Shown: positions 35,800 to 45,947, numbered from the stretch's first letter. The stretch is 45,959 nucleotides of DNA from Cytidiella melzeri (GCA_022592445.1 JABYQR010000345.1:1-45959); one strand, 5' to 3'. Notes: generated by a model from the letters alone, not told the origin. Program-made: numbers and translations.

Positions 35800-37622
35800 A
35801 TGGCATACACAACCAATTCTACTGTCACCCTGTTCAACGCTAACTATGATTTCCAGTCTCTACCGCCTGGCCCCACTCTCAAAGAGAATGTGAAGAACAA
35901 CTTGGACTTGTCCCGCCTCAGAGCCTTCATCGACGCGCCACCCATGGACAAGGGCACCCCCTCCAATCTGATGCCCGGGGTGCTTACCCTCGGATCGACG
36001 TACAACGTCTTGAATGGCAATTACGCAGATCCCAATTCTGCGGTACAGCAAGTCATTAACTGGAACAAATGTTTGTCACGTTGTTCACACTCTTACTCTC
36101 ACTTACATCAGAAGGTAGCCGATGTTCGTATTCAAGACTTCGGTCCCAACAGTTATAGTATTTATGAGGCAATAAACTACAATGCCAAAACCGATTCGTT
36201 CCACAGCGCCTCCTACGGCAAGACCGCTACGGAGTATACAAAGAGCCTATCTGTTCACGCAGGATTTGATGCCAGTTTTCCTGGGTTCTCTGCATCCGCC
36301 TCTGTCGACTACGACGACTCTCAGCGCGAGAACCTGTCGAACGCGTTCACCCGCATTACTTCCGGGGTGACCCATTACACCCTTTCCCTTCCTCCAACAT
36401 CGCAAATTCGCTCGCTCTTGAAGTCGTATTTCGTCGATGACTTGAAGAAAATGGACCCTATCGCGCTCTACAAGGAGTATGGAACTCACCTTCTCCGCTC
36501 TCTTACTGTTGGTGGCCGCGCCCTATTCTTGACTGTCACGGACACTCGGTCTTATAGCTCTGAACTGTCTGTCGAAGCCGCTGCCAAAATTCATGCTCAA
36601 TATGTCGTTGCCTCGGGCAACATGGAATTATCTGCGAAGCAGCGGGAGGCGATGGACAGCTTCAACCAGTCCAGCGAGACCAGGACTGTCACCAGTAAGT
36701 AGGATCACCGAATATAGTATGACTATATGCTGGAAGCTTCGGCAGGGGGAGGAAATCCGATGTATGGCGATGAAGAGTTTCCGAAGAATGTCGCAGCATG
36801 GAAGGAATCGACCCTTTACTTTCCTGTGTAAGCTTATCGTACGTTTGGTAGGCCAACTCTGTTAAATCGCCGTTTGCAGGTTCGTCGATTTTGGCTCACT
36901 TCCTTGCTTCACGGGACTCTGGGAGTTTGCGTCCACTCCAGAACGTCGCGACGTCCTCCAAAAGGCATATGCGCAATTTGTGACACTTTACGCACAGGAC
37001 CTCACCGCACATGGTCCTTTCCTAAGGGCTCGTCTCACGCAAGATTTCGACAGCAGCAAATCTGCGGATGTCACGGTTGTCGATATCGGCCATTTCATCA
37101 AATACAATTTCCCACGCAGTACGTATGTTGTGAAGACATTTACCGCCTTTGTCTCACTACCTCTCAGACCTTGCTAGCGGATGGTATTACATCTCCCCTG
37201 GCGTTCAAAGCATGGGTGCTGTGATTGTGACGGAAATGGTCCCGGGCGCATTAGCTCCAGTCAAATGGGAGGAGATTTTTGTCGCCCCAGGGCCGTACTC
37301 TCAGGCTACTCGATTTTGGAGGGCCATTCCGCCTACCCTTGATTACATCGCGATGGGCGTTGTTGCGGTCACCGCTTCCTCCGCTGCTGCGCTCCCATCG
37401 CAGCCACCTGCGTCGCTTGTTGGCAGCTTCAGAGCTGTGCACAAGAGGACGCTCACCGCTGCTGTGACGGGTGCTACATGGCAATCAAACTATACCTACG
37501 AGAATCGGAAGTTCTTCTCCGTTGACAATCGTTATTGGTTCGCGGATATGCAGCTGCCGCCGAAGCTGGATTGTTTCAGGTTGGATCCGAAGGGGGCCAT
37601 TCTGGAAGGTGATGGGTGGTAG
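35800..37622 (+). CDS. MACPF-domain protein E with Vps62-like C-terminus
   Basis: Last array member, starting at the ATG 35800 (ACATCATGGC). Intron 1 (36071-36118, 48 nt) is in frame and stop-free, so exons 1 and 2 appear as one ORF. Intron 2 is 36695-36745 and contains stops. Introns 3 and 4 lie near 36830-36879 and 37120-37168. The MACPF signature is YGTHLLRSLTVGG near 36478. The C-terminal FWRAIPPTLDYIAMGVV and FRAVHKRTLTAA blocks are kept, and the protein ends EGDGW. It is the most diverged of the B to E set in the MACPF exon (for example KSYFVDDLKKMDPIALY). No frame break is seen, and the length is about 540 residues. Confidence 0.88.
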
Positions 37623-37945
37623 TAGTAGACTAGCATTCTGAATAGCTATATGGCTTGACATACAATGTGATGACTGTGCTCAAAAGGAGTACTTGCTTAT
37701 TTTAGTCTGTGGCGCTGTCAGCAACTTGCTCATATATAGTTTCCTCTTTAGCATCCCTGATTGGGGTATAGTTTAATCAGAATAACTTCATCGGAGCAAT
37801 GCTACTCGCCAACTTGAGGTATGTAGTAACAAAGCTTCAGAGGAAGTCGGTCGTACCGGTCGTACCGGCCTTTCCTCATCGCAGTCTTCACATTTTATAC
37901 GTCCTGAACAATTTACGGGAAAAGAAGCCTGTTATATCGGCATTG

Positions 37946-38115
37946 TCAATTGTCGAGCTCCTCTAGTCTCGTACCCAGACCCTCAAGCAGACGTCGCCAG
38001 GGCTCCTTCCTAATCAAGCCGCGGAGTGCGAAAAAGACAGTACAGGCCGCAGGCTTGAGGGTCTGGTGTGCTTCGTAGAGGGGGATGTGGGTCATTAGCA
38101 CGTGCCGTGGATGGC
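37946..38115 (-). pseudogene. 3'-terminal exon fragment of an unidentified gene
   Basis: On the minus strand an acceptor-like CTGAATTCAG at 38116-38125 precedes an open frame (starting GHPRHVLMTHIPLYEAHQ) that ends LEELDN at the TGA 37946-37948. A perfect 14-bp inverted repeat (37975-37988 and 38053-38066) lies inside it. No upstream exon could be found, and a decayed copy occurs near 25990-26150. I do not recognise the family. It could be a gene end trapped during array duplication. Confidence 0.35.
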
Positions 38116-38403
38116 CTGAATTCAGCGAGCGTTTAGATCAATTGAAGCCCTTGTAATCTAATCTAAAAACTTTGAGTAAACGCTCTCCCGTCCGATTTCC
38201 CGCACATGTCGACGGCCACTACGACGTGCTCGTCCCCCGTATCACCTCCAACCTCCCCCCCCCCCACCCCCCACCGTACTCATTTTCATTCCCAACGTTT
38301 TGCCCACTTCGCGGCGCGCTTGACGCCTACGGTGCACGCGAAAGGTCAACATTGTGAGTAGCAAGTCGGCAGCTTTCTCTCCACGCTCTTGCTGTGCTTC
38401 CAG
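38116..38403. other. Upstream region of the DUF6589 pseudogene with a C-rich tract
   Basis: A run of 13 C, then A and 6 C, sits near 38256-38276. No other feature is clear apart from the possible 5' intron 38352-38403. Confidence 0.4.
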
Positions 38404-41262
38404 CATGCCACCCGTTCATGTTCAAGATGACGAAGACCACGAGGAACTCGACAACGACGACAATGAACGCCACGAGGATGAAGATGACCCCTTGTCGGCC
38501 GAAGAGCAGCTGCGCGTTGACATCTGGTCCACGAGCAAGACAGGGCCCCTAGGTCGAACAACCTTGTTCATGAACCACTTGAAGACCATGCCCGACCTGG
38601 TCATTGCACAAAAGCTCGTTAACATCATCAAGTTCATGGCTGACATTCAGATGGACACCACCACATTCCTACACTATCTCAGCTGGAACTTAGAGATCCC
38701 CGCAGCTGAGACGAGTATTGAGGGCACCATCAGGTAAGTTTCTGACACATTCTCGGGCCTCTCTAACCTGATAATTAATAGGTACGCACGAACCGCGCTG
38801 ATGCATAGCGAGCAATTGCCCGGTATCTTGAACCGGTGGTATAAGCCGCCGCGCCCTCACCAAAGGGGCGTCCGCACTCGTGCCGCAAGAGCTGCCATGG
38901 ACGCCTGGGCACTGAACAACGTCACGGCGCGTATCAACCGCGAGATGCGGCTATTCGCCCCCCAGCTGCTCTCGCCACAGAAGGAGCTATCTGAAGAGCA
39001 TCTCCTTTCCATCAGGCTCAAGGATGACATCCCAAAGATGCAAGCCGCACAGCCCACGTTCTGGAAGCTGATGCATTCCCTCTCGTGCACGCCACTCCAG
39101 GAGAAGAGGAACAAATACAAGGACCACAGTGCAGTAAGTCCCCCGGCTCGCACTGTCATATTGTGCTAATATCTGTTCATAGTGCATATTTATGATCGGA
39201 TCGATGCTACACTACGGACGCTCGCACAACCGCTGCCGCTACCAAAAGCTGCTTAGCATCTATCTGAAGGCTTCTGGACTCGCGGCCAAAGCGAATGACA
39301 CGACACACCTCTTCGGACTTACCATGAGTCAGAAGTGGGTGTACACCGGCATCGAACGCATCTCCGAGTCCAACCGTCGTTGTATGCTGGACGACATCCT
39401 GAAACACATATTCTTTGGCAGCCACGATAACCTCAACCTCGCGTTCAGGATCTACGAGCAACGCATGAACAAACAATCCCACTTCGATAGCGGCACTGCT
39501 GGGACAATATACATTGTCAAGGACACGTCAGTAAAGCCACCAGATTGCGTTGCGTACATGGAACAACGCACTCGTGAGTGTACCAATCCATTGACTGCCC
39601 TCGACATCTTCCACAAAGCGAACGAGTATGGCCCTTGTCTCTATGAGCAGTGAATCTACATGGTAATGCAGCTGCTTCTCCAAGCACCCGTGTTTGCAGA
39701 CTGGGAGTACAAGAACCATTCCGCCTTTGATCGCCCTGCTCCCGTTTACCAGCTCCCTGTCGGTCAGGAGCACGCAACTGTTCAGTATATGCTGGACACG
39801 GTACACATGGAGGAGGCGTCTCAGGAAGGCAACCGGCAGGTTTTGGAGGAGTGGCTACGGCAGCTCTCCCTCAGCGGCGACAAGGGAACTCAGGAACCAG
39901 CCCTGAGTCGGCTTCTTGTCTGGATCGGAGATCAACTCACGACTGTTCGTATTCGCAGCATCAAGAAGGACCGCGCATTCGACATGAACTTTGTTCAACG
40001 TTTCGAACGCTTCTTCGAAATCTTTGGTTGGTTCCACGCTCAGATCGCGCAGGAGTTCTCTATGCACAAACAGTATCTCGGGTCAAGTGAGAATCTTGGG
40101 CTGAAGCACACCTTCGAGAACATGAAGCGCAAGGGCCTGAACACAACGTCTGTGCAGGGCAAGTCGTTATCTGCTTTCAACTGCTTGTACTGACCCATTA
40201 CTCAACTCTAGGTAACTTCCATTATTCGTTTCGCGACGCGCTGAAGCATACGGCTGAGGCGCGGTTCTGCGATGTCTGGTCAGTTGCCGCAGGTGTCGAA
40301 GATCTAGCAGAGCTTCGAGAACGTATGCCAGCACAACTCCGTCAGCTGGCGAAGCAGATTGTGGACCGCTATGCCTCTACAGAGGCCCTTGTTGAGCTCA
40401 GAGAGGCTGGGAAGTCTCGCGCCCAGCAAGATGACCTCTTCGACATCAGTGTACAGTTTAACCGGGACACGCTCGATTACCTTGACTTGGACGACTGCAT
40501 GAAGACTGGCGACGTAGGCCGTATGGAGTATCTCCTTCCCCGTCTCCTCTTTCGATTCCACGGAGGCGGCAGTCACAAGTATGCTCAAGAGATATTGGAA
40601 CTCATGCAGGGGCTGTGGCGCGAATGGCCGGCAGATCTCAGGTGCGATTTCCTTTAACCTATCACGTTCCTGTCTGACACGTCTTAGATCTTTCATTATG
40701 AGATTCTGCTGGCTTGCAAACACCACCGGGCTTGAATGGATTTCTTGCATTCGATATGGTTCAAGAGCACAACATTCGGGATATCAAGGTGAGTATACCT
40801 TTACCAATGTGCACAAATTGTTGATGCGAGAGCCAAAAGGTTATTTTTGCAGTACTGGGCCCATTCGCAACGTGGGATTACATCAAAAAAATTTCTGCGT
40901 CTATCCCTACTCAATGCAAAATCAAGCACCATGTCGAACGCGAGTTCAATCACTTTCGGCAAGGACTATCGCACACGTCGCCGGACCACGAGCGTGATGT
41001 CTCAGAGCTTCAGAGCAAGTATCATGAAGCCGAAGCGCATGTACACAAGCCAGGACGTCACCTCACATCTCAGCACAAGGTGAAGGACTTTATAGCCATC
41101 GGATCTAACCCAGAGACTCTGCAGGCCATGATTGACAGGTGGGCGAGTAAACGGGTGAAGAGCAAATCAGACGCAGAGGTCTTTGACGACGTAGATATAT
41201 TAATTCAGCGTTTTAAGGACAAGATGTGTACGGACTCTTCCTCAGACGCGACTGTGATTTAG
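38404..41262 (+). pseudogene. DUF6589-family protein gene, disrupted
   Basis: DUF6589 proteins form large multi-copy families in Agaricomycetes and are of unknown function; a transposon origin is suspected. It starts MPPVHVQDDEDHEE with an acidic N-terminus. Exons joined by short introns give WSTSKTGPLGRTTLF, GSMLHYGRSHNRCRYQKLL, LLVWIGDQLTTVRIR, EIFGWFHAQIAQEFSMHKQY, MRFCWLANTTG and a C-terminal HHVEREFNHF ... FIAIGSNPETLQAMIDRW. Faults: an in-frame TGA at 39651-39653 with the same frame resuming at once (IYMVMQLLLQAP), a frame change near 40730 inside the conserved block before QEHNIRDIK, and another after the intron ending near 40850. A 5' non-coding exon may lie before 38352, since GTGAGT ... 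TTCCAG brackets 38352-38403. The many faults argue against recoding or sequencing error. Confidence 0.82.
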
Positions 41263-41300
41263 TGTGGTAAAGAATGCAATTTGATCAGCTACGTGCAAAA

Positions 41301-42233
41301 TTACATGGGGTCTGCAGAACGAGAATCAGGCTTCCAATAAAAAGACGGATACTGCAAAGTATGATTAGACTGCTGTGGTACAGCTCGGATGCTCTGTGGT
41401 GTGGGATATGAATCATGTAGAGTAGTACGAGAGGATGATGCAATGGGAGTGACCGGCAAAAACGAGGGAAGAGGGGTGTAGGGTATTGGCGATGCCTGCT
41501 GCATTCCAAGCGTCGGTGGAGTTGCGAGGGGGAAAAGGTATGCAGGTGTTGTAGGACAAGTATAATAGCCTACAGGTACGGGCAAGCCGCAAGGAGTCGA
41601 TCTGTGAGGAGTAGACGGCATAGAGTACGACGGAGGATTTTTGCTAGCATCACCCGGCGGAGAATATACTTCCCAGTCTCCTGCTTTCTTCCGAGGCTTT
41701 CCTCCGTTTGCAATTCGCTTGTTCTCACGTTGATGATAGCGGTCGTCGTGTTCTTTCATCTTCTTTGCGGGTTTTTCGCTGGCCGTTTTTGCTTTCTTAA
41801 CCGTGGCGCGATTCCGTTTTTCTGCTTCGTGCTTCTCAATCCAAGGCAGGTCTGCCTCCTGAATACAGGCAAGGGCATCAGGGCCGAGCTCCTCAGCGAA
41901 TGTCCAATCAGGTAGAGCTAGTTTCAGATCGTCCAGAGTCTTGATCTTTGTTTCAGCTGATAGCGTCGTCAAGAACGCATCAAGGAATAATGTTTGAGAC
42001 GGAAACCCAGAATGTACATAGTGCTTGCGCCAGTATGAGTCCCTGAATTGTAGAAGAGCATCCTTGACAATAGCCGTACGCTTGCGGTTGCGCTTTGGAG
42101 CTGGATCAGAGAGCGACTGCCTAGCAAAGTCCTCCGGACTGATGGGGCTGAGTATTTCGACGTCTGTGAGTCTAGCGGTAAGGCGGCGGATCAGATTAAG
42201 GATGGCGACGTCGTGTTCAGTAAGGGGCGTGCT
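41301..42233 (-). pseudogene. Fungal ORF truncated at its 5' end by an LTR; possibly a RecQ-type helicase tail
   Basis: An open frame of about 310 residues ending at 41301. There is no ATG at its 5' end: an ORF scan can begin it only at a GTG (42239-42237) inside the LTR that starts at 42234, so the first two codons are LTR-derived. The sequence begins STPLTEHDVAILNLIRRL, has a basic stretch (PKRNRKR), a segment of the LLQFRDSYWRKHY type, a charged Lys-rich centre and a Pro/Ser/Thr-rich tail. The LL-FR-W pattern and following helices recall the C-terminal regions of the many RecQ-like helicases of Agaricomycetes, but I hold this loosely. The upstream part, if it survives, lies beyond the element. 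Confidence 0.5.
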
Positions 42234-42958
42234 TGTCACAGATTTTCAATGTTTCTACAAGACTTGCCTTACCAGGCAACGGTATTATTGGGAATATTTA
42301 AGTGCTTGTCAAGCGCTTATCCAGCGCTTATCCGGCGTCTATTTAGGCGCTTATCCAGCGCTTATCTGGCGCTTATCAGGCGCCTATTCCGGCGCTTATT
42401 CTCAGTGCCTATCAATTGATGCGCTGATGCGCCTTCTGTCTCTGATGCGCTGATGCGCTCCTTTCCTTATCTGTGTATCACATGATAGAACTCTCTGGAA
42501 CATTGTGGAACATGCTGGAACTATGATGTCATAGTATAGAACATTCCATTAGATGATGTCATAGTTCTTAGAACCTTCTGGAAAAGTCTAGCCTTGTCTT
42601 AGAACAAGCTAGAACAAGTCTAGCCTTGGAGCTGGGTCATGGGGTCAGGTCATGGGGACAATTGCTATTGGTTGATTATTGAAGTGGCACCACTAGGGCA
42701 TAGGGCATGCTTAGTAAGGTAAATTACTTCGCTTACTCATGTAGGTATTAGGGGTCTTAGGGTAGTACCTGGGGTCCTCCCCTTCATGTATATATAGAGG
42801 CACTCCTGAGGGCATATCCCCTCAGTCTTATCCACTCTGTTGATAAAGGACTACCTTGTACTCTCCAGTACTTCGCTCACCACACCTCTTACACTCTATC
42901 TCACTATCTCCCCTTCAAGTTTAACAACTATCTGGTGAGTGTAACCTTAACTGTTACA
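42234..42958 (+). repeat. 5' LTR of the gypsy element
   Basis: It starts TGTCACAG and ends CTGTTACA; both ends are confirmed by the solo LTR at 9551-10348. It contains a tandem array of GCGCTTATCCA-like units at 42312-42400 and a TATATATA promoter at about 42787-42794. Confidence 0.93.
42789..42834 (+). promoter_or_regulatory. LTR promoter: TATA box and predicted transcript start
   Basis: TATATA lies at 42789-42794. The expected start, about 30-35 bp on, falls on the A at 42824. That begins AGTCTTATCCA, the sequence complementary to the site just after the LTR. The solo LTR keeps both parts but has a MITE between them. Confidence 0.65.
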
Positions 42959-42960
42959 TT

Positions 42961-42972
42961 TGGATAAGACTG
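42961..42972 (+). other. Primer-binding site, likely self-primed
   Basis: TGGATAAGACTG sits 2 nt after the LTR end and is the exact reverse complement of LTR bases 42823-42834. In the Tf1/sushi group the first 11 nt of the element RNA pair with such a site and serve as primer. I recognised no tRNA 3' end that fits it, but an uncommon tRNA cannot be excluded. Confidence 0.7.
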
Positions 42973-43536
42973 CCCCTACTCCCTCACGTCTCTGGACGTG
43001 CTGGAGGTTTCTTTCCCTTTCTTCTAGGTCTTGTGCCTGTGCGTGGGCCCCTTTACAAACCCTCTAGACATAGAGGTAGCCGGACCATAGGCTTTAAGTG
43101 GTAGTCATGTCTAGGCTTTGCCTTGATGTGCACAACTTGAATCACCCTCTCGCCCGACGCTCCTAGAGCTGATCAGAGCAGGGGTTGGCATTATGCCAAC
43201 ATGATGAAAGTGTGCCTCCCCACAGGCGATAGTGGAGTCTGGTGTCAGACAGCTCGTTATAAGAGCTAGACAACAGGACTTGAAGCCCATGAGTGCCTAG
43301 GCACGAAGACGGGTAACTTGTTCTGGCCGGACTTAGGGTCAGTGTAATACTGATCCGCCAACCATTTGCCGCACGGGTGGAACCGTGACGGAGATCCTAT
43401 ACACCACCGGACCTGGAGAGAGAGTCCAGGCCGACGCCGGCACTACCCCACGCACACACAGGACCTCTCCTTTATGGAGATTTGTTCCGCACACCACTGA
43501 GCTGTCAAGCTCATCACACACTGTCACACAGTCACC
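42973..43536 (+). other. Untranslated leader of the gypsy element
   Basis: About 560 bp between the primer site and the first ORF. It has several short inverted strings (for example TGCCTAGGCA near 43293) but no clear ORF beginning with a good ATG context. It may hold packaging signals; nothing specific is recognised. Confidence 0.4.
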
Positions 43537-44316
43537 ATGCCGATTTCCCGTTTCATCGCCGCTAGGTCTGGCCGCAAGGCCCCCTACTCCATTCCCGTCC
43601 GCAATGAAGTCACTGGACTTCAAGAAAGCCTCTCAGTCTCCAAGGAGACTCTCGACAAGTTCAAGGATGCTGGCAAGCCTCGCCGGCTCAAGTATCCAGA
43701 CAACAAGCCCCTCATCAAGAGGATCGACCTCGAGGAGCAAGCTCGTACCACCATCGAGCATGAGGAAGACCAGGATCGTATGAGAAAGGTCTCCCAACTC
43801 ATGTCTCAACTCAGCCTTCTCGACCGCATCGAGAAGCAGGAGAAGCAGGAAGCTGAAAAGCTTTCTCTTCTCCAGCGTATTGAAGAGCGCAACCAACGCG
43901 CTTACATTCCCACTCCCTCTCCTCTTCCCGCTTCTCTCCGCTTCCGTAAAACGAAGTTAATACTTCGTCAAGAGGAGTTCGAACCGATGATCACAGCAGC
44001 CTGTCAAAGGCTTGAACCCGTGCTCAAGAAGCTGGACGCCTCTTTCTCGAGTGGTGGGCAATCATCTAACCACCAGCTCAACACTCGCAGGGAGAAAGCT
44101 CAGCTGCTGATCGGCCGTGTATTCATGGTTGAACAGTGGTTCAAGGAGAATCACACGGACAAGATGACGAATAGGGAATGGAGGATGTTGAAAAAGGACT
44201 TGAAGAGTTTAGGAAGGATTAGTTTTGTGGATATACATCGGAGATGGGGTTACATCTTAGAGCTACTAGAAGGACTGTTCGATATGAACGCCTTTGTATA
44301 TGCGGAAATGGAATAA
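43537..44316 (+). CDS. Extra ORF ahead of gag in the gypsy element
   Basis: An uninterrupted ORF of 259 residues with a strong start context (CACCATGCC). It is not a known Gag or Pol domain to me. A basic N-terminus (MPISRFIAARSGRKAP) is followed by a long charged helical stretch rich in Glu, Gln, Lys and Leu (about residues 60-130, DRIEKQEKQEAEKLSLLQRI), probably a coiled coil. A C-terminal helical part ends NAFVYAEME. Its place between leader and gag and its intact frame suggest that the element encodes it. It could also be a captured host sequence or a duplicated, diverged Gag N-terminus. Confidence 0.65.
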   Translation: MPISRFIAARSGRKAPYSIPVRNEVTGLQESLSVSKETLDKFKDAGKPRRLKYPDNKPLIKRIDLEEQARTTIEHEEDQDRMRKVSQLMSQLSLLDRIEKQEKQEAEKLSLLQRIEERNQRAYIPTPSPLPASLRFRKTKLILRQEEFEPMITAACQRLEPVLKKLDASFSSGGQSSNHQLNTRREKAQLLIGRVFMVEQWFKENHTDKMTNREWRMLKKDLKSLGRISFVDIHRRWGYILELLEGLFDMNAFVYAEME

Positions 44317-44487
44317 AATGTATGGGCTGACAAGCCTCATTTTACTCGGTGACAACTTCCTGAAAAAGGATTTAATGTGTGAAAACAACTCTGACAAGAG
44401 TTCAATGTGTGAAAAGTGGTGTTTCTCTTCTTCTTATACTAGAAATAGTATTTCGCTTATCCTTTGCTAACTAAGAAATTAGAAGCA

Positions 44488-45947
44488 ATGGCTACTCAAT
44501 CCAACGCCGGATCCAACGCTGCCTCCGCTGCCGCCAACCTTACCCATTCTGTCCTTTCGGAAATCACTCCCATCGTTTACAACCCTTCGGTGGAAAACTT
44601 TGAGCAGCATATTTTCCACAACCTGAACACGGCCCAAAGGGCTTTTACTCGTACGGTTGAAGGTGGAGCAACTGCTGCCATTGTTCACAACATGATGAAT
44701 CAGATGGTTCTTATCTGGAACAACCAGCTGTCCCTCCTGGAGGATAACCTCCAGGAATACGTCGATAAGGTCGCTCAAGACCTATATTCGCAGTCCGCTG
44801 CTGACACCCAAGTCCAGCGGATGGACACTGACCTGGATATGGTCAAAACAACGATCACAAACGTGGTCAACCAGATTAATCAGCTTCCCTTGTCTCAAGG
44901 ACAAGGAGGATCCTCGCGCCAGCCTAAAATTGGCGAACCACCAGAGTTCAACGGTACTGACGGCAAGGTCAAGTTCAACGAGTGGTTGAACAAGATCTCT
45001 CTGTGGCTTGTCCACGAGAACGTTGCTACTGACAGGCAACGTATTGCCGTCGCGATGAACCGGCTCTCAGGCGCGGCGGCTCAATACATGGAGCCGTGGA
45101 TCAAGAAGCTCACGAAGGGTCAGACGATCGGAACGTGGGAAGAGTTCGAAAATGAGCTCAAGGTACAATACGGTCAACGGGACGACAAGGAGGGCGCTCG
45201 AAAGGAGCTTAACGCCTTGTTTAACAACACGGATCTAGCGCACAAGAACTTCGTCAAGTACGCGGAACGCTTCCGTACGCTTGGCAGGCTTTCTGGATAC
45301 GAAGACGACTTGCTTATTCATAAGCTCAAGCACGTCATCGAGAAGGACATGCGGCTGGTCATGATTGGAAAAGATGAAAATCAAATTCCAACTACTTGGC
45401 CCCAGTTCCTCGACCTCTTGTTGGACATTCACAAAAGGTCTATCCGGAGAAAGCGCAGGGCCAGATCTTTGCGAAAGAAAAGGATACGTCCACTCCTATG
45501 GAGGTGGACGCAGCGGACAAGAAGAAGAAGAAGAATGAGAAGCGGAACAAGGGCAAAGGCAAAGAGGTAAATTCGACTGAAAAGTCGGAAAAGTTCTGCC
45601 ACATCCATAAGTCGAAAGGACATAATACGGATGAGTGCAACCTCAACGGCCTGAAGAAGAAGCCCGATGATAAGAAGAAGGAGGTGAAGAAGGATGGAAA
45701 GTCTTCGGCGCCGAAGAAGATTCGGGCAGCAGATGCCGAGGACTCAGGAACGGACAGCGAGGCAGAAGCCCCTAAAGCCTCGTCGTCTAAGACGAAAAAT
45801 GTTAATACCGCGCGCCTAGAGTTGGCGGCTCACATCGAGGAGGTTCCAACGGAAGATGATGAACCTTCGACTCCTCACCCGTCCCCTGACAAGGGTAAAG
45901 GGAAAAAGCCGACCAAGGGCAAGGATTTTTTCCGAAGCGTCATGTGA
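44488..45947 (+). pseudogene. Gypsy Gag with a -1 frame change
   Basis: The ATG at 44488 (MATQSNAGSN) is the real start; the frame opens earlier only through a TTG. The capsid part (Retrotrans_gag-like) has KIGEPPEFNGTDGKVKFNEW, ISLWLVHENVATD, RLSGAAAQYMEPW and WEEFENELKVQYG. Near 45437, at CACAAAAGG, the sensible frame moves by -1: the original frame turns into Arg-rich nonsense ending at 45570, while the other frame gives VYPEKAQGQIFAKEKD, a Lys-rich stretch, the C-x2-H-x4-H-x4-C knuckle CHIHKSKGHNTDEC and an acidic tail ending at the TGA 45945-45947. No standard slippery heptamer in the right phase is visible, so an indel is more likely than programmed shifting. Confidence 0.78.

Noticed and set aside
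23249..37945. Aegerolysin partner gene near the MACPF array
   Set aside because: I looked in all gaps of the array for a short intron-containing gene and found no credible exon.
37975..38066. Perfect 14-bp inverted repeat as a possible transposon or hairpin RNA
   Set aside because: It lies inside an open reading frame that extends past both arms, and no target duplication flanks it; the arms may still be chance or a hairpin.
45437..45445. Programmed -1 ribosomal frameshift in gypsy gag
   Set aside because: CACAAAAGG does not offer an X-XXY-YYZ heptamer in the zero frame, and the shift falls inside Gag rather than between Gag and Pol.
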